Source: Pontiella desulfatans (GTDB taxonomy: Bacteria; Verrucomicrobiota; Kiritimatiellia; Kiritimatiellales; Pontiellaceae). Taken from it: a DNA stretch of 64,000 nt. The notes under the pieces were generated by a model. It was not told the DNA's origin. It saw only the letters and a program-made list of their open reading frames with translations, and made no database searches. Within the stretch, counting starts at the first letter, position 1. Each line of letters opens with the position of its first letter. Made by a program: the position numbers and the translations under genes. Below, piece by piece: positions 52,506 through 59,838 of this stretch. The stretch covers positions 4,278,001-4,342,000 of the forward strand of contig NZ_CAAHFG010000001.1 in NCBI RefSeq assembly GCF_900890425.1. Direction: 5' to 3'.

Positions 52506-54974
52506 ATGAACCCGACCCTGATCATGGCGACCCTCTTGCTGGCGGCTTCCCTTGCCCCTGCAGCGACCGATCCGGTGCATGCCGCCCATGCGCTGGATTT
52601 CGATGTGATTAGCCAAAACATTGAACAATACCATCCTTCGCAGTGGGCCGAATACGGCAAGGTGGCGGCCCAGGCCCTGCGCACGGACGCGCTGATTCTT
52701 GAAGCCGACCGCACTCCGGTGGACGTCGTCCTGCGGCGTACGCAGGCCCTGCTCGACCACCTCGGCGCGAAGCAACACCAACGGGACCTCAACCAACTCA
52801 AACGTAAAAACAAAGCGGGCCTTTCGGTTGAAGGGCAACGCGCATTGTTCATGGAGGTCGCGGAGCTGCGCCGCAAGGCGGCCTTTTCCAATCCCCTGCT
52901 CGACTTCGACTCGCTCCTCTTCCTTAAGCACAATCCCAAGGCACGCGGCGACAACCACATGGTCGATCAATATCTCGGCTTCAACCAGTCGTCCGGAGGG
53001 GGTATCTTCCGGCTCGACCATCCCTTCACAAACCCGCAGGCCACTAGCCTACTGGACGATGAACTCGATCAAGAAAACGGCTCGTTCATTTCGCTCGACC
53101 TCGACTACGACGCGAACGAAATCCTTTTCGCCTACACGCCGCTCGACTGGAAGGGCCATACCGAAACAAACAACTGGAACGGCCAACCGTGGAACCCGCA
53201 GGAGGCCTCCCGCAACAACCACAACAAACACTATTGCTTCCTCGAAGAGTCGGCCTTCCATATCTTCAAGGCCAATGCCGACGGCGGGAACCTCCGGCAG
53301 CTCACAACCGGACAATGGGACGACTTCGACCCCGTCTTCCTGCCCAGCGGTCGCATCGTTTTCATCTCTGCCCGCGCCGGGGGAACCCAGCGGTGCGGCT
53401 ACCGCTTCATCCCCACCTACACCCTGTTCGGCATGATGCCCGACGGTTCCGACATCCAGCAGTTCAGCTGGCACGACACCAACGAATGGCACCCCAGTGT
53501 CAACCACGACGGCATGCTCGTCTACACCCGCTGGGACTATGTCGACCGCGATTCCGACATTGCCCACCACCTTTGGTTCTGCTACCCGGACGGCCGCGAC
53601 CCGCGCTCGATGCACGGCAACTATCCCGACAACCGCTCGCACCGCCCGTGGATGGAAATGAGCATCCGCGCCGTACCCGGTTCCCACCAATACACCGCCG
53701 TCGCCGCGCCCCACCATGGCGAGGCCTACGGCTCGCTCGTCCTCATCGACCAAGCGCTTCCGGACGACCGCGCGATGTCGCAGGTCAAGCGAATCACGCC
53801 GCTCTCCGCCTTTCCTGAATCCGAAATCACTCCCGGCCTCTCGTTCCGCGACGGCAAGGGCAACAAGCAGCGCGACTGGAACTATGGAACCCCGTGGCCA
53901 CTCTCCGACGACTTCCACCTCTGCGTCTACTCCCATAAAAAACTCGGCAACTATGGCATCTATCTCGTCGACAGCTTCGGCAACCGCGAGCTCATCTATC
54001 GCGATCCAAGCATCTCCTGCCTCGACCCAATCCCCTTCCGCCCGCGCACGCGCCCGCCCGTCATCCCCGTCCAAACCCAGCAGATGCAGGCCGACCGCGA
54101 GCCGGGGCTCGATCCCTCCATCGGCACGGTCTCGGTCATGAACGTCTACGAAGGCGAATTCCCGATTCCCGAAGGCATAACGATCAAGGAATTGCGCATC
54201 GTCAACGTCTTCCCAAAATCGACGCACGCCATCGACAACCCGCGCATCGGCCATGCCGACCAGTCGATCGCGCGCGGCGTGCTCGGCACGGTGCCCGTCG
54301 AGGAAGACGGCAGCGTCTTCTTCGAATGCCCCACCGGGGCGGGCCTCTATTTCCAGCTGCTCGACGAACACGGCATGATGGTGCAGAACATGCGCACCGA
54401 CACCTACCTGCATCCCGGCGAAAAGCTCAACTGCATCGGTTGCCACGAAGACAAATTGAACGCGCCGAAGATCAACCGGGTTCCGCTGGCCCTCAAGCGC
54501 CCGCCTTCCAAAATCAAGCCCGAAGCGCCCGGCTCCTGGCCGCTCACCTTCCCGCGCCTCGTCCAGCCCGTGCTCGACAAGCACCCGGATTTCTTCGCCG
54601 CGCTCTATCCCGAAAAAAACCTCAGCGGAACCGAGTTCGGCAAGTGGGGCTGGTCGCAAGCCATGCACACGCTCGAGAAAGACGCATGGGGCAAGCATGG
54701 CGGCAACGGGGCCCTCTCGAAGAAAAACAAACGCTCCTACTCCCTCCCCATGCAGGAAGGTGCCCGCGTCTCCAAACTCTGGAAAAAACTCGAAGCCGCC
54801 GGGGCGCGCGAAAAACTACCGCCCGAAGACCTGCGCCGCATCACCCTCTGGCTCGACTGCAACTCCAACTTCTACGGCGCATACAAGGATATCGGCCAGC
54901 AGGCGCAGGGCGCAGCCCTCCTCCCCCAAGACGGAATCCCCGCCTGGTCGCCCCCCAACCAATTCGTTAACTAA
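52506..54974 (+). CDS. HzsA-like (hydrazine synthase alpha-type) cytochrome, one heme
   Basis: 822 aa. Signal peptide MNPTLIMATLLLAASLAPAA; N-terminal helical/beta region; central propeller with HZS-alpha/PD40-like repeats (NADGGNLRQLTTGQWDDFDP; LPSGRIVFISARAGG; HDGMLVYTRWDYVDRD); C-terminal domain with one c-type heme motif CIGCH (C643-H647) and a final LDCNSNFYGAY. At the point where the next paralogue has CVGCH, this protein has H693-PDFF, so a second heme is lost. Periplasmic. These proteins are widespread in PVC bacteria; the reaction is unknown. First gene of the operon, with a paralogue 96 bp downstream. Confidence 0.85.
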   Translation: MNPTLIMATLLLAASLAPAATDPVHAAHALDFDVISQNIEQYHPSQWAEYGKVAAQALRTDALILEADRTPVDVVLRRTQALLDHLGAKQHQRDLNQLKRKNKAGLSVEGQRALFMEVAELRRKAAFSNPLLDFDSLLFLKHNPKARGDNHMVDQYLGFNQSSGGGIFRLDHPFTNPQATSLLDDELDQENGSFISLDLDYDANEILFAYTPLDWKGHTETNNWNGQPWNPQEASRNNHNKHYCFLEESAFHIFKANADGGNLRQLTTGQWDDFDPVFLPSGRIVFISARAGGTQRCGYRFIPTYTLFGMMPDGSDIQQFSWHDTNEWHPSVNHDGMLVYTRWDYVDRDSDIAHHLWFCYPDGRDPRSMHGNYPDNRSHRPWMEMSIRAVPGSHQYTAVAAPHHGEAYGSLVLIDQALPDDRAMSQVKRITPLSAFPESEITPGLSFRDGKGNKQRDWNYGTPWPLSDDFHLCVYSHKKLGNYGIYLVDSFGNRELIYRDPSISCLDPIPFRPRTRPPVIPVQTQQMQADREPGLDPSIGTVSVMNVYEGEFPIPEGITIKELRIVNVFPKSTHAIDNPRIGHADQSIARGVLGTVPVEEDGSVFFECPTGAGLYFQLLDEHGMMVQNMRTDTYLHPGEKLNCIGCHEDKLNAPKINRVPLALKRPPSKIKPEAPGSWPLTFPRLVQPVLDKHPDFFAALYPEKNLSGTEFGKWGWSQAMHTLEKDAWGKHGGNGALSKKNKRSYSLPMQEGARVSKLWKKLEAAGAREKLPPEDLRRITLWLDCNSNFYGAYKDIGQQAQGAALLPQDGIPAWSPPNQFVN

Positions 54975-54986
54975 CAGGAATTAAAT

Positions 54987-55058
54987 ATGACCGCTAAGAC
55001 GCTAAGAAACAAAGCATCCAAATACCCGCCCTTTCGTATCTTTGCGTCTTTGCGGTCA
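54987..55058. repeat. Hairpin repeat between the two HzsA-like genes
   Basis: TGACCGCTAAGACGCTAAGA (54987-55006) and its inverted relative TCTTTGCGTCTTTGCGGTCA (55039-55058) could form a ~24-bp stem. Related to the TTTGCGTTCCTTGCG strings at 8931, 9361 and 14990. Confidence 0.75.
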
Positions 55059-55070
55059 AAATATTTCCAT

Positions 55071-57443
55071 ATGATGAGAAATTCTTCTGCCACCAAATTA
55101 TTCTGCTTAATTCCACTATTGGCCATGCGAACGCACGCAAGCGAAGTCGAGGAACAGTACAAGGTACTGGAGTTCGACCTGACGCGCGTCGCCCATTTCG
55201 AGAGCATCGCATCCGAAACCCTCCACCCGCAGGCGCTGGTCACCCTGGCCGACCGCGACCCACTGGACATCCTCCTGCGCCGCACCCGTGCGCTGCTCAA
55301 CGACATTGAACAGATGCCGGGCGCGCCGGACATGAAGGCGTTCGCCAAGCGGCTCAAAGAGTTCGAACGTTCCGAGGACGGCCGGAAGGAGCTCTTTGCC
55401 AACGTTCATGAGCTCCGCCGGGAGATCGCCTTTGCCAACCCCCTGCTCGACTTCGACAAGATCCTCTTCATCAAACGCCACCGCTCCAACTTCAGCCACA
55501 TGTGCGACCAGTTCTACGGTGCGCACGCGCGCCCCGGTGGCGGCGTTTGTGTTTTAGGCAACCCCTTCAGCGACCAGCCTTCCGTCCGGAATATTGTTCC
55601 CGAACTAAACGATGGCAGTTTCCTCTCCCCGGAGCTCGCGTTCGACGGCAAGCAGATCATGTTCGCCTACGTTGAAGGCACCGGCGACAAGAAACATATC
55701 GTCCACCTCGACCACGAGCGCGGACATTGGGAAGAAGGCCGCTGCTACCACCTCTATTCCGCCGACCTCGACACTGAAGGCAACGCCTCAAATTTGAAGC
55801 AACTCACCGAAGGCACCTTCAACGACTTTGATCCGTGCTACCTGCCGAATGGGCGCGTCGCCTTCATCTCCGAGCGGCGCGGCGGCTACCTGCGCTGCGG
55901 ACGCGCCTGCCCTTCGTACACCGTGCACGACATGAAGCCCGACGGTTCCGATATCCGCATCCTCTCCCCCCACGAAAACAACGAGTGGCAGCCGAGCGTC
56001 CTGCACGACGGCATGCTCGCCTACACCCGCTGGGACTATGTCGACCGCCACGGTTGCGTGGCCCACCATCCGTGGATCATGACGCCCGACGGTCGCGACT
56101 CGCGCGCCGTGCACGGCAACTTTTCCGTCGCCAAGAAACGCGCCGACATGGAGATGGATCTGCGCGCCGTGCCGAGCTCGAACAAAATGATCGGCACCGC
56201 CGCACCGCACCACGGCCAGGCCTACGGCTCGATCATTCTCATCGACCCGCGCGTGCCGGACGACGATGGAATGGCGCCCGTCAAGCGCGTCACACCCGAA
56301 GTCGGTTTCCCCGAAACCCAGAAAGGCAAACAGGTCTACGGCACGCCGTGGCCGCTGAGCGAAGATTACTACCTCGTTATCTACGACGCCAAAATGCAGC
56401 AACGCAACGGACGGCAGGGCGACAAATCCAACCCCCGCGGCGAATACGGCATCTACCTGCTCGATAAGTTCGGCAACAAGATCCTGATCTACCGCGATCC
56501 GGAAATCGCCTGCCTCAGCCCCATCCCGCTGCGCCCGCGCCCGATGCCCCCCGCCCTGCCCGAAAAGTGCGACCGCCTCGCCGACACGCCGCCGACGCAC
56601 GGCTCCATGGCCGTCATGGATGTCTACGACTCGTTCCTGCCCTGGCCGAACGACACCAAGATCAAAGCGTTGCGCATCGTCCAGATCCACCCCAGCTCAG
56701 TGCCCTCCGGGCCGCGGCCGCACGAGACCGGGCGGCGCATCGCCGAAGCGTCCGACTCGGTCAACCTCACCCGCAGCATCCTCGGCACCGTGCCCGTCGA
56801 GGAGGACGGCAGCGCGCACTTCAAGGTCCCCGCACTCAAGGAACTCCTTTTCCAGGCGCTGGACGAAAACGGCCTTGCCGTGCAGTCGATGCGCTCCTCC
56901 ACCTGGGTGCAGCCCGGCGAACAGCTCGTTTGCATGGGCTGCCACGAACCGAAAAACCGCGCGCCGCTCCCATCGAACCACGTACCGCTGGCCATGAAGC
57001 GCAAGCCATCCGAACCGATGCCCGACGTCGATGGCACCAACCCCTTCAGCTACCCGCGCCTCGTTCAGCCCGTGCTCGATAAGCATTGCGTCGGCTGCCA
57101 CGACAAGGACCACATGCTTCCGCTCGACCGCACCATCGTCGACTCCAAGCTCGACCGCCAAAGAACCACGCAGGTCTACCGCTCCTACGACAGCCTCATT
57201 CACAAATACGCGTTCTGGGAGTTCGGCGACCACTACCGCACCATCCCCGGCCAGTTCGGCGCCCGCGACTCCAAACTCTACAAGATGCTGAAGAATGGAC
57301 ACAGCAACGTCAAGCTGACCGACGAAGAGCTGCACCGCATCACCGTCTGGCTCGACTCGATGTCGAACTTCTACGGCGTCTACGAAAAGGAAGGCGGCCT
57401 CGCCCAGCTCCGCGGCGAGATCGTCCAACCCACGCTGGAATAG
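55071..57443 (+). CDS. HzsA-like (hydrazine synthase alpha-type) diheme cytochrome
   Basis: 790 aa from ATG giving MMRNSSATKLFCLIPLLAMRTHAS; an ORF start 84 nt upstream reads through a hairpin repeat. Same domain order as its upstream paralogue: propeller repeats (LPNGRVAFISERRGGYLRCGR; HDGMLAYTRWDYVDRHG) and a C-terminal cytochrome domain, here with two heme c motifs CMGCH (C621-H625) and CVGCH (C673-H677), ending LDSMSNFYGVYE. HzsA of anammox bacteria also has two c-hemes in this region. Periplasmic, probably forming a complex with neighbouring heme proteins. Substrate unknown. Confidence 0.87.
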   Translation: MMRNSSATKLFCLIPLLAMRTHASEVEEQYKVLEFDLTRVAHFESIASETLHPQALVTLADRDPLDILLRRTRALLNDIEQMPGAPDMKAFAKRLKEFERSEDGRKELFANVHELRREIAFANPLLDFDKILFIKRHRSNFSHMCDQFYGAHARPGGGVCVLGNPFSDQPSVRNIVPELNDGSFLSPELAFDGKQIMFAYVEGTGDKKHIVHLDHERGHWEEGRCYHLYSADLDTEGNASNLKQLTEGTFNDFDPCYLPNGRVAFISERRGGYLRCGRACPSYTVHDMKPDGSDIRILSPHENNEWQPSVLHDGMLAYTRWDYVDRHGCVAHHPWIMTPDGRDSRAVHGNFSVAKKRADMEMDLRAVPSSNKMIGTAAPHHGQAYGSIILIDPRVPDDDGMAPVKRVTPEVGFPETQKGKQVYGTPWPLSEDYYLVIYDAKMQQRNGRQGDKSNPRGEYGIYLLDKFGNKILIYRDPEIACLSPIPLRPRPMPPALPEKCDRLADTPPTHGSMAVMDVYDSFLPWPNDTKIKALRIVQIHPSSVPSGPRPHETGRRIAEASDSVNLTRSILGTVPVEEDGSAHFKVPALKELLFQALDENGLAVQSMRSSTWVQPGEQLVCMGCHEPKNRAPLPSNHVPLAMKRKPSEPMPDVDGTNPFSYPRLVQPVLDKHCVGCHDKDHMLPLDRTIVDSKLDRQRTTQVYRSYDSLIHKYAFWEFGDHYRTIPGQFGARDSKLYKMLKNGHSNVKLTDEELHRITVWLDSMSNFYGVYEKEGGLAQLRGEIVQPTLE

Positions 57444-57445
57444 TC

Positions 57446-58405
57446 ATGTTCAAACCACGTAATTTGAAAAGACAGCGCAAAGCGTTCTGGAGCGCGGAGG
57501 CAACCAACGGGCGACACCGCTTTCCGCGTACAAAGAGCGGCGTGGCGCTCCGCTTCCCGCCGCACTCCAGAACGATTGCATTGTGCCTTTTCGTGGTAGC
57601 AAACGCTGAAGCAAAGGAAATCAAGCACCGCTTTTTGGCGAAGGATGAATCGCGGGCGCAGTTGCACTATGTCGACCAGCTCGATGCCTCCAAGGATTGG
57701 ACGATCAAGCTGGAAAAGGGTTGCCGCGATATCCGGCTGCTGGACAACCACCGCGTATTGGTTTCGCATGCCGACGGCTATGCGGAGTTCGATCTCGCCA
57801 CGCAACAACAGGTGCATGAAGTGCGCGATGCACGGTTCAAGAAGACGGAAACCGTCAGCCGCCTGCCCAACGGCAACACAATTCTCGGCGCAAACCAGAA
57901 GGGCATCACCTTTTTCGAGATCGCACCGGATGGCGCGGTGGTTCGGCAGGTCAACTTTCCGCAGTTCAACACCATGCGGCTGATGCGCCTTTCGCCGGAA
58001 GGCCGTTTCCTGTTCGGCGCCAACACCGACCACGTCATCGAAGCGGATTGGGACGGAGCCATCCACGCCGACATCCAGGTTCCCGGCGCCAAACATATTT
58101 ACTGGATTCGGAAAATGGATGCGCACTACCGCGTCTCGACGGGCTATGGCAAGTCGATCGTCGATGTCAGCCCGCAAGGCGAGGTGCTGCGCACGCTCGG
58201 CGGAACCGACGACTATTTTTTCTTTTCGCGCCCGTTCGAGTTGGCCAACGGAAACACCGTCTGCTGCAACTGGACGGGGCACAAGCCCAACGACAGCGAG
58301 AAGGCGCCGCAGCTCGTCGAGTTCGACCCGCAAGGCAACGTCGTCTGGAACTGGCACGATCCCCAACGCGCCGGCACCATCCACGGCGTCATCGTTTTAG
58401 ACTAA
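57446..58405 (+). CDS. Secreted beta-propeller protein
   Basis: 319 aa from ATG 2 bp after the HzsA-like stop. Residues ~55-319 form WD40/PQQ-like blades (LPNGNTILGANQKGITFFEI; FELANGNTVCCNWTGHKP; QLVEFDPQGNVVWNWHD). The export signal (TIALCLFVVANAEA) is unusually far from the start, at residues ~37-50, because an inverted repeat (57482-57574) lies inside the first codons. No heme motif. Probably an accessory or structural partner of the heme proteins. Confidence 0.75.
   Translation: MFKPRNLKRQRKAFWSAEATNGRHRFPRTKSGVALRFPPHSRTIALCLFVVANAEAKEIKHRFLAKDESRAQLHYVDQLDASKDWTIKLEKGCRDIRLLDNHRVLVSHADGYAEFDLATQQQVHEVRDARFKKTETVSRLPNGNTILGANQKGITFFEIAPDGAVVRQVNFPQFNTMRLMRLSPEGRFLFGANTDHVIEADWDGAIHADIQVPGAKHIYWIRKMDAHYRVSTGYGKSIVDVSPQGEVLRTLGGTDDYFFFSRPFELANGNTVCCNWTGHKPNDSEKAPQLVEFDPQGNVVWNWHDPQRAGTIHGVIVLD
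57482..57574. repeat. Palindromic repeat inside the 5' end of the propeller gene
   Basis: GCGTTCTGGAGCGCGG (57482-57497) and CCGCACTCCAGAACG (57560-57574) are inverted copies with one mismatch. The ~93-bp unit adds about 31 codons without breaking the frame. Confidence 0.75.
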
Positions 58406-58423
58406 CCAAACCATAGAGAAGTA

Positions 58424-58506
58424 TTGGCAAAATAATTGAATGCAAAATGAGGGTCATGCCCCATGCGTTATCGAAGCCAACATTTTGCATTGAATGATTT
58501 TGCTTA
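58424..58506. repeat. Dispersed hairpin repeat, family A (copy 2)
   Basis: TTGGCAAAATAATTGAATGC and its inverted counterpart GCATTGAATGATTTTGCTT fold into a stem of ~24 bp. The right half is the same repeat as at 44190-44218. Confidence 0.72.
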
Positions 58507-58529
58507 GACCGAGCACGAAAGGAACAACC

Positions 58530-59672
58530 ATGAGCTTTGATTATCACATTCCAACCAGGATCCTGTTTGGCGCAGGGAAACTGAACCAGCTGGCGGAGGA
58601 GCCGCTGCCGGGGACGAAGGCGCTGATCGTCATGTCGAACGGCGGCTCGATGAGACGGCACGGCTACCTGGAACGGCTCGAAGGCCTGCTGAAGCAGCAG
58701 AATATTGAATCGATCGTCTTCGACAAGATCCAGCCCAACCCCATCAAGGAACATGTGATGGAGGGGGCGGCGCTCGTGAAAGAACACCATTGCGATTTTG
58801 TCGTCGCGCTCGGCGGCGGCTCGCCCATCGATGCCGCAAAGGCCATTGCTGTGATGGCGGTCAACCCGGGCGACTTTTGGGACTATATCGGGAGCGGCTC
58901 CGGCAAAGGGCAGCCCGTGAAAAACGGCGCGTTGCCGATCGTGGCGATCACCACCACGGCAGGCACCGGCACCGAGGCCGACCCGTGGACGGTCATCACC
59001 AACGGCACCGAAAAGATCGGCTTCGGCTTGCCGCCGCACACGTTCCCGACGATCTCGGTGGTCGATCCCGAGCTCATGGTTTCGATTCCGCCGCATCTGA
59101 CGGCCTACCAGGGGTTCGATGCCTTTTTCCATGCGGTCGAGGGCTATATGGCCAACGTCGCCACACCGATGAGCGACATCTACGCGCTCGAAAGCATCCG
59201 GCTCGTGGCCGGATATTTACCGCGTGCGGTGGCCGAAGGCACCGACATCGAGGCGCGCGAAAAGGTGGCGCTGGCCAACACCCTTTCCGGCATGGTTGAA
59301 TCGACCTCCTGCGTGGTGTCGCAACATGCGCTTGCCCACGCCATGGGCGCGCTCTACCCCGAGCTGGCGCACGGGGCGGGGTTGCTGATGCTTTCCGAGG
59401 CCTACTTCAGCCATTTTGCCCCGCACTGCACCGTCCGCTATGCCAAGATGGCGGCGGCCATGGGCGGCACCGACTTCCTCGCCGAGCTGCTGGCCCTGCA
59501 GGACCAATGCGGCGTGCGCGGCCTCAGGATGTCGGAGTACGGCATCACCGAAGACGGTCTCGAGGCGATTGCCGCCAATGCGATCGACACCATGGGCTTC
59601 CTGTGCGATTTCGATCCTGTCCAGACCACGCAGGCCGATGCCGTCGATATTCTACGAGCCGCTTTTAAGTAG
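58530..59672 (+). CDS. Iron-containing alcohol dehydrogenase
   Basis: 380 aa from ATG giving MSFDYHIPTRILFGAGKLNQ. NAD motif ALGGGSPIDAAKAI, TTAGTGTEAD, DPELM and metal-ligand helix (D in YQGFDAFFHAVE, H in SQHALAHAMGALYPELAHGAG). Group III (BDH/1,3-propanediol-type) oxidoreductase of aldehydes or alcohols; substrate unknown. Cytoplasmic, embedded among the exported heme proteins on the same strand. It may reduce a product of the pathway or belong to a sugar-degradation step. Confidence 0.88.
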   Translation: MSFDYHIPTRILFGAGKLNQLAEEPLPGTKALIVMSNGGSMRRHGYLERLEGLLKQQNIESIVFDKIQPNPIKEHVMEGAALVKEHHCDFVVALGGGSPIDAAKAIAVMAVNPGDFWDYIGSGSGKGQPVKNGALPIVAITTTAGTGTEADPWTVITNGTEKIGFGLPPHTFPTISVVDPELMVSIPPHLTAYQGFDAFFHAVEGYMANVATPMSDIYALESIRLVAGYLPRAVAEGTDIEAREKVALANTLSGMVESTSCVVSQHALAHAMGALYPELAHGAGLLMLSEAYFSHFAPHCTVRYAKMAAAMGGTDFLAELLALQDQCGVRGLRMSEYGITEDGLEAIAANAIDTMGFLCDFDPVQTTQADAVDILRAAFK

Positions 59673-59838
59673 CCTGCCGAAAAGAGCCGCTCCGCCCCCT
59701 TTCCAGCAGCGGGAAACCGAAAGGAGGTCGCTCTTGGCTCAGCCGCCCCCGGTGTGCTATGGTTCGTCGCTTTTTAGGTCATAAACCTTGTAACTTGATC
59801 CATCCCATAGACCTCCGGGGCATCATCGAAGAGTAGAC

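Noticed and set aside
51539-52506. 473-codon version of the hybrid regulator starting beyond 52411
   Set aside because: The extra N-terminal codons lie antisense to the first HzsA-like gene and its promoter and have no domain similarity.
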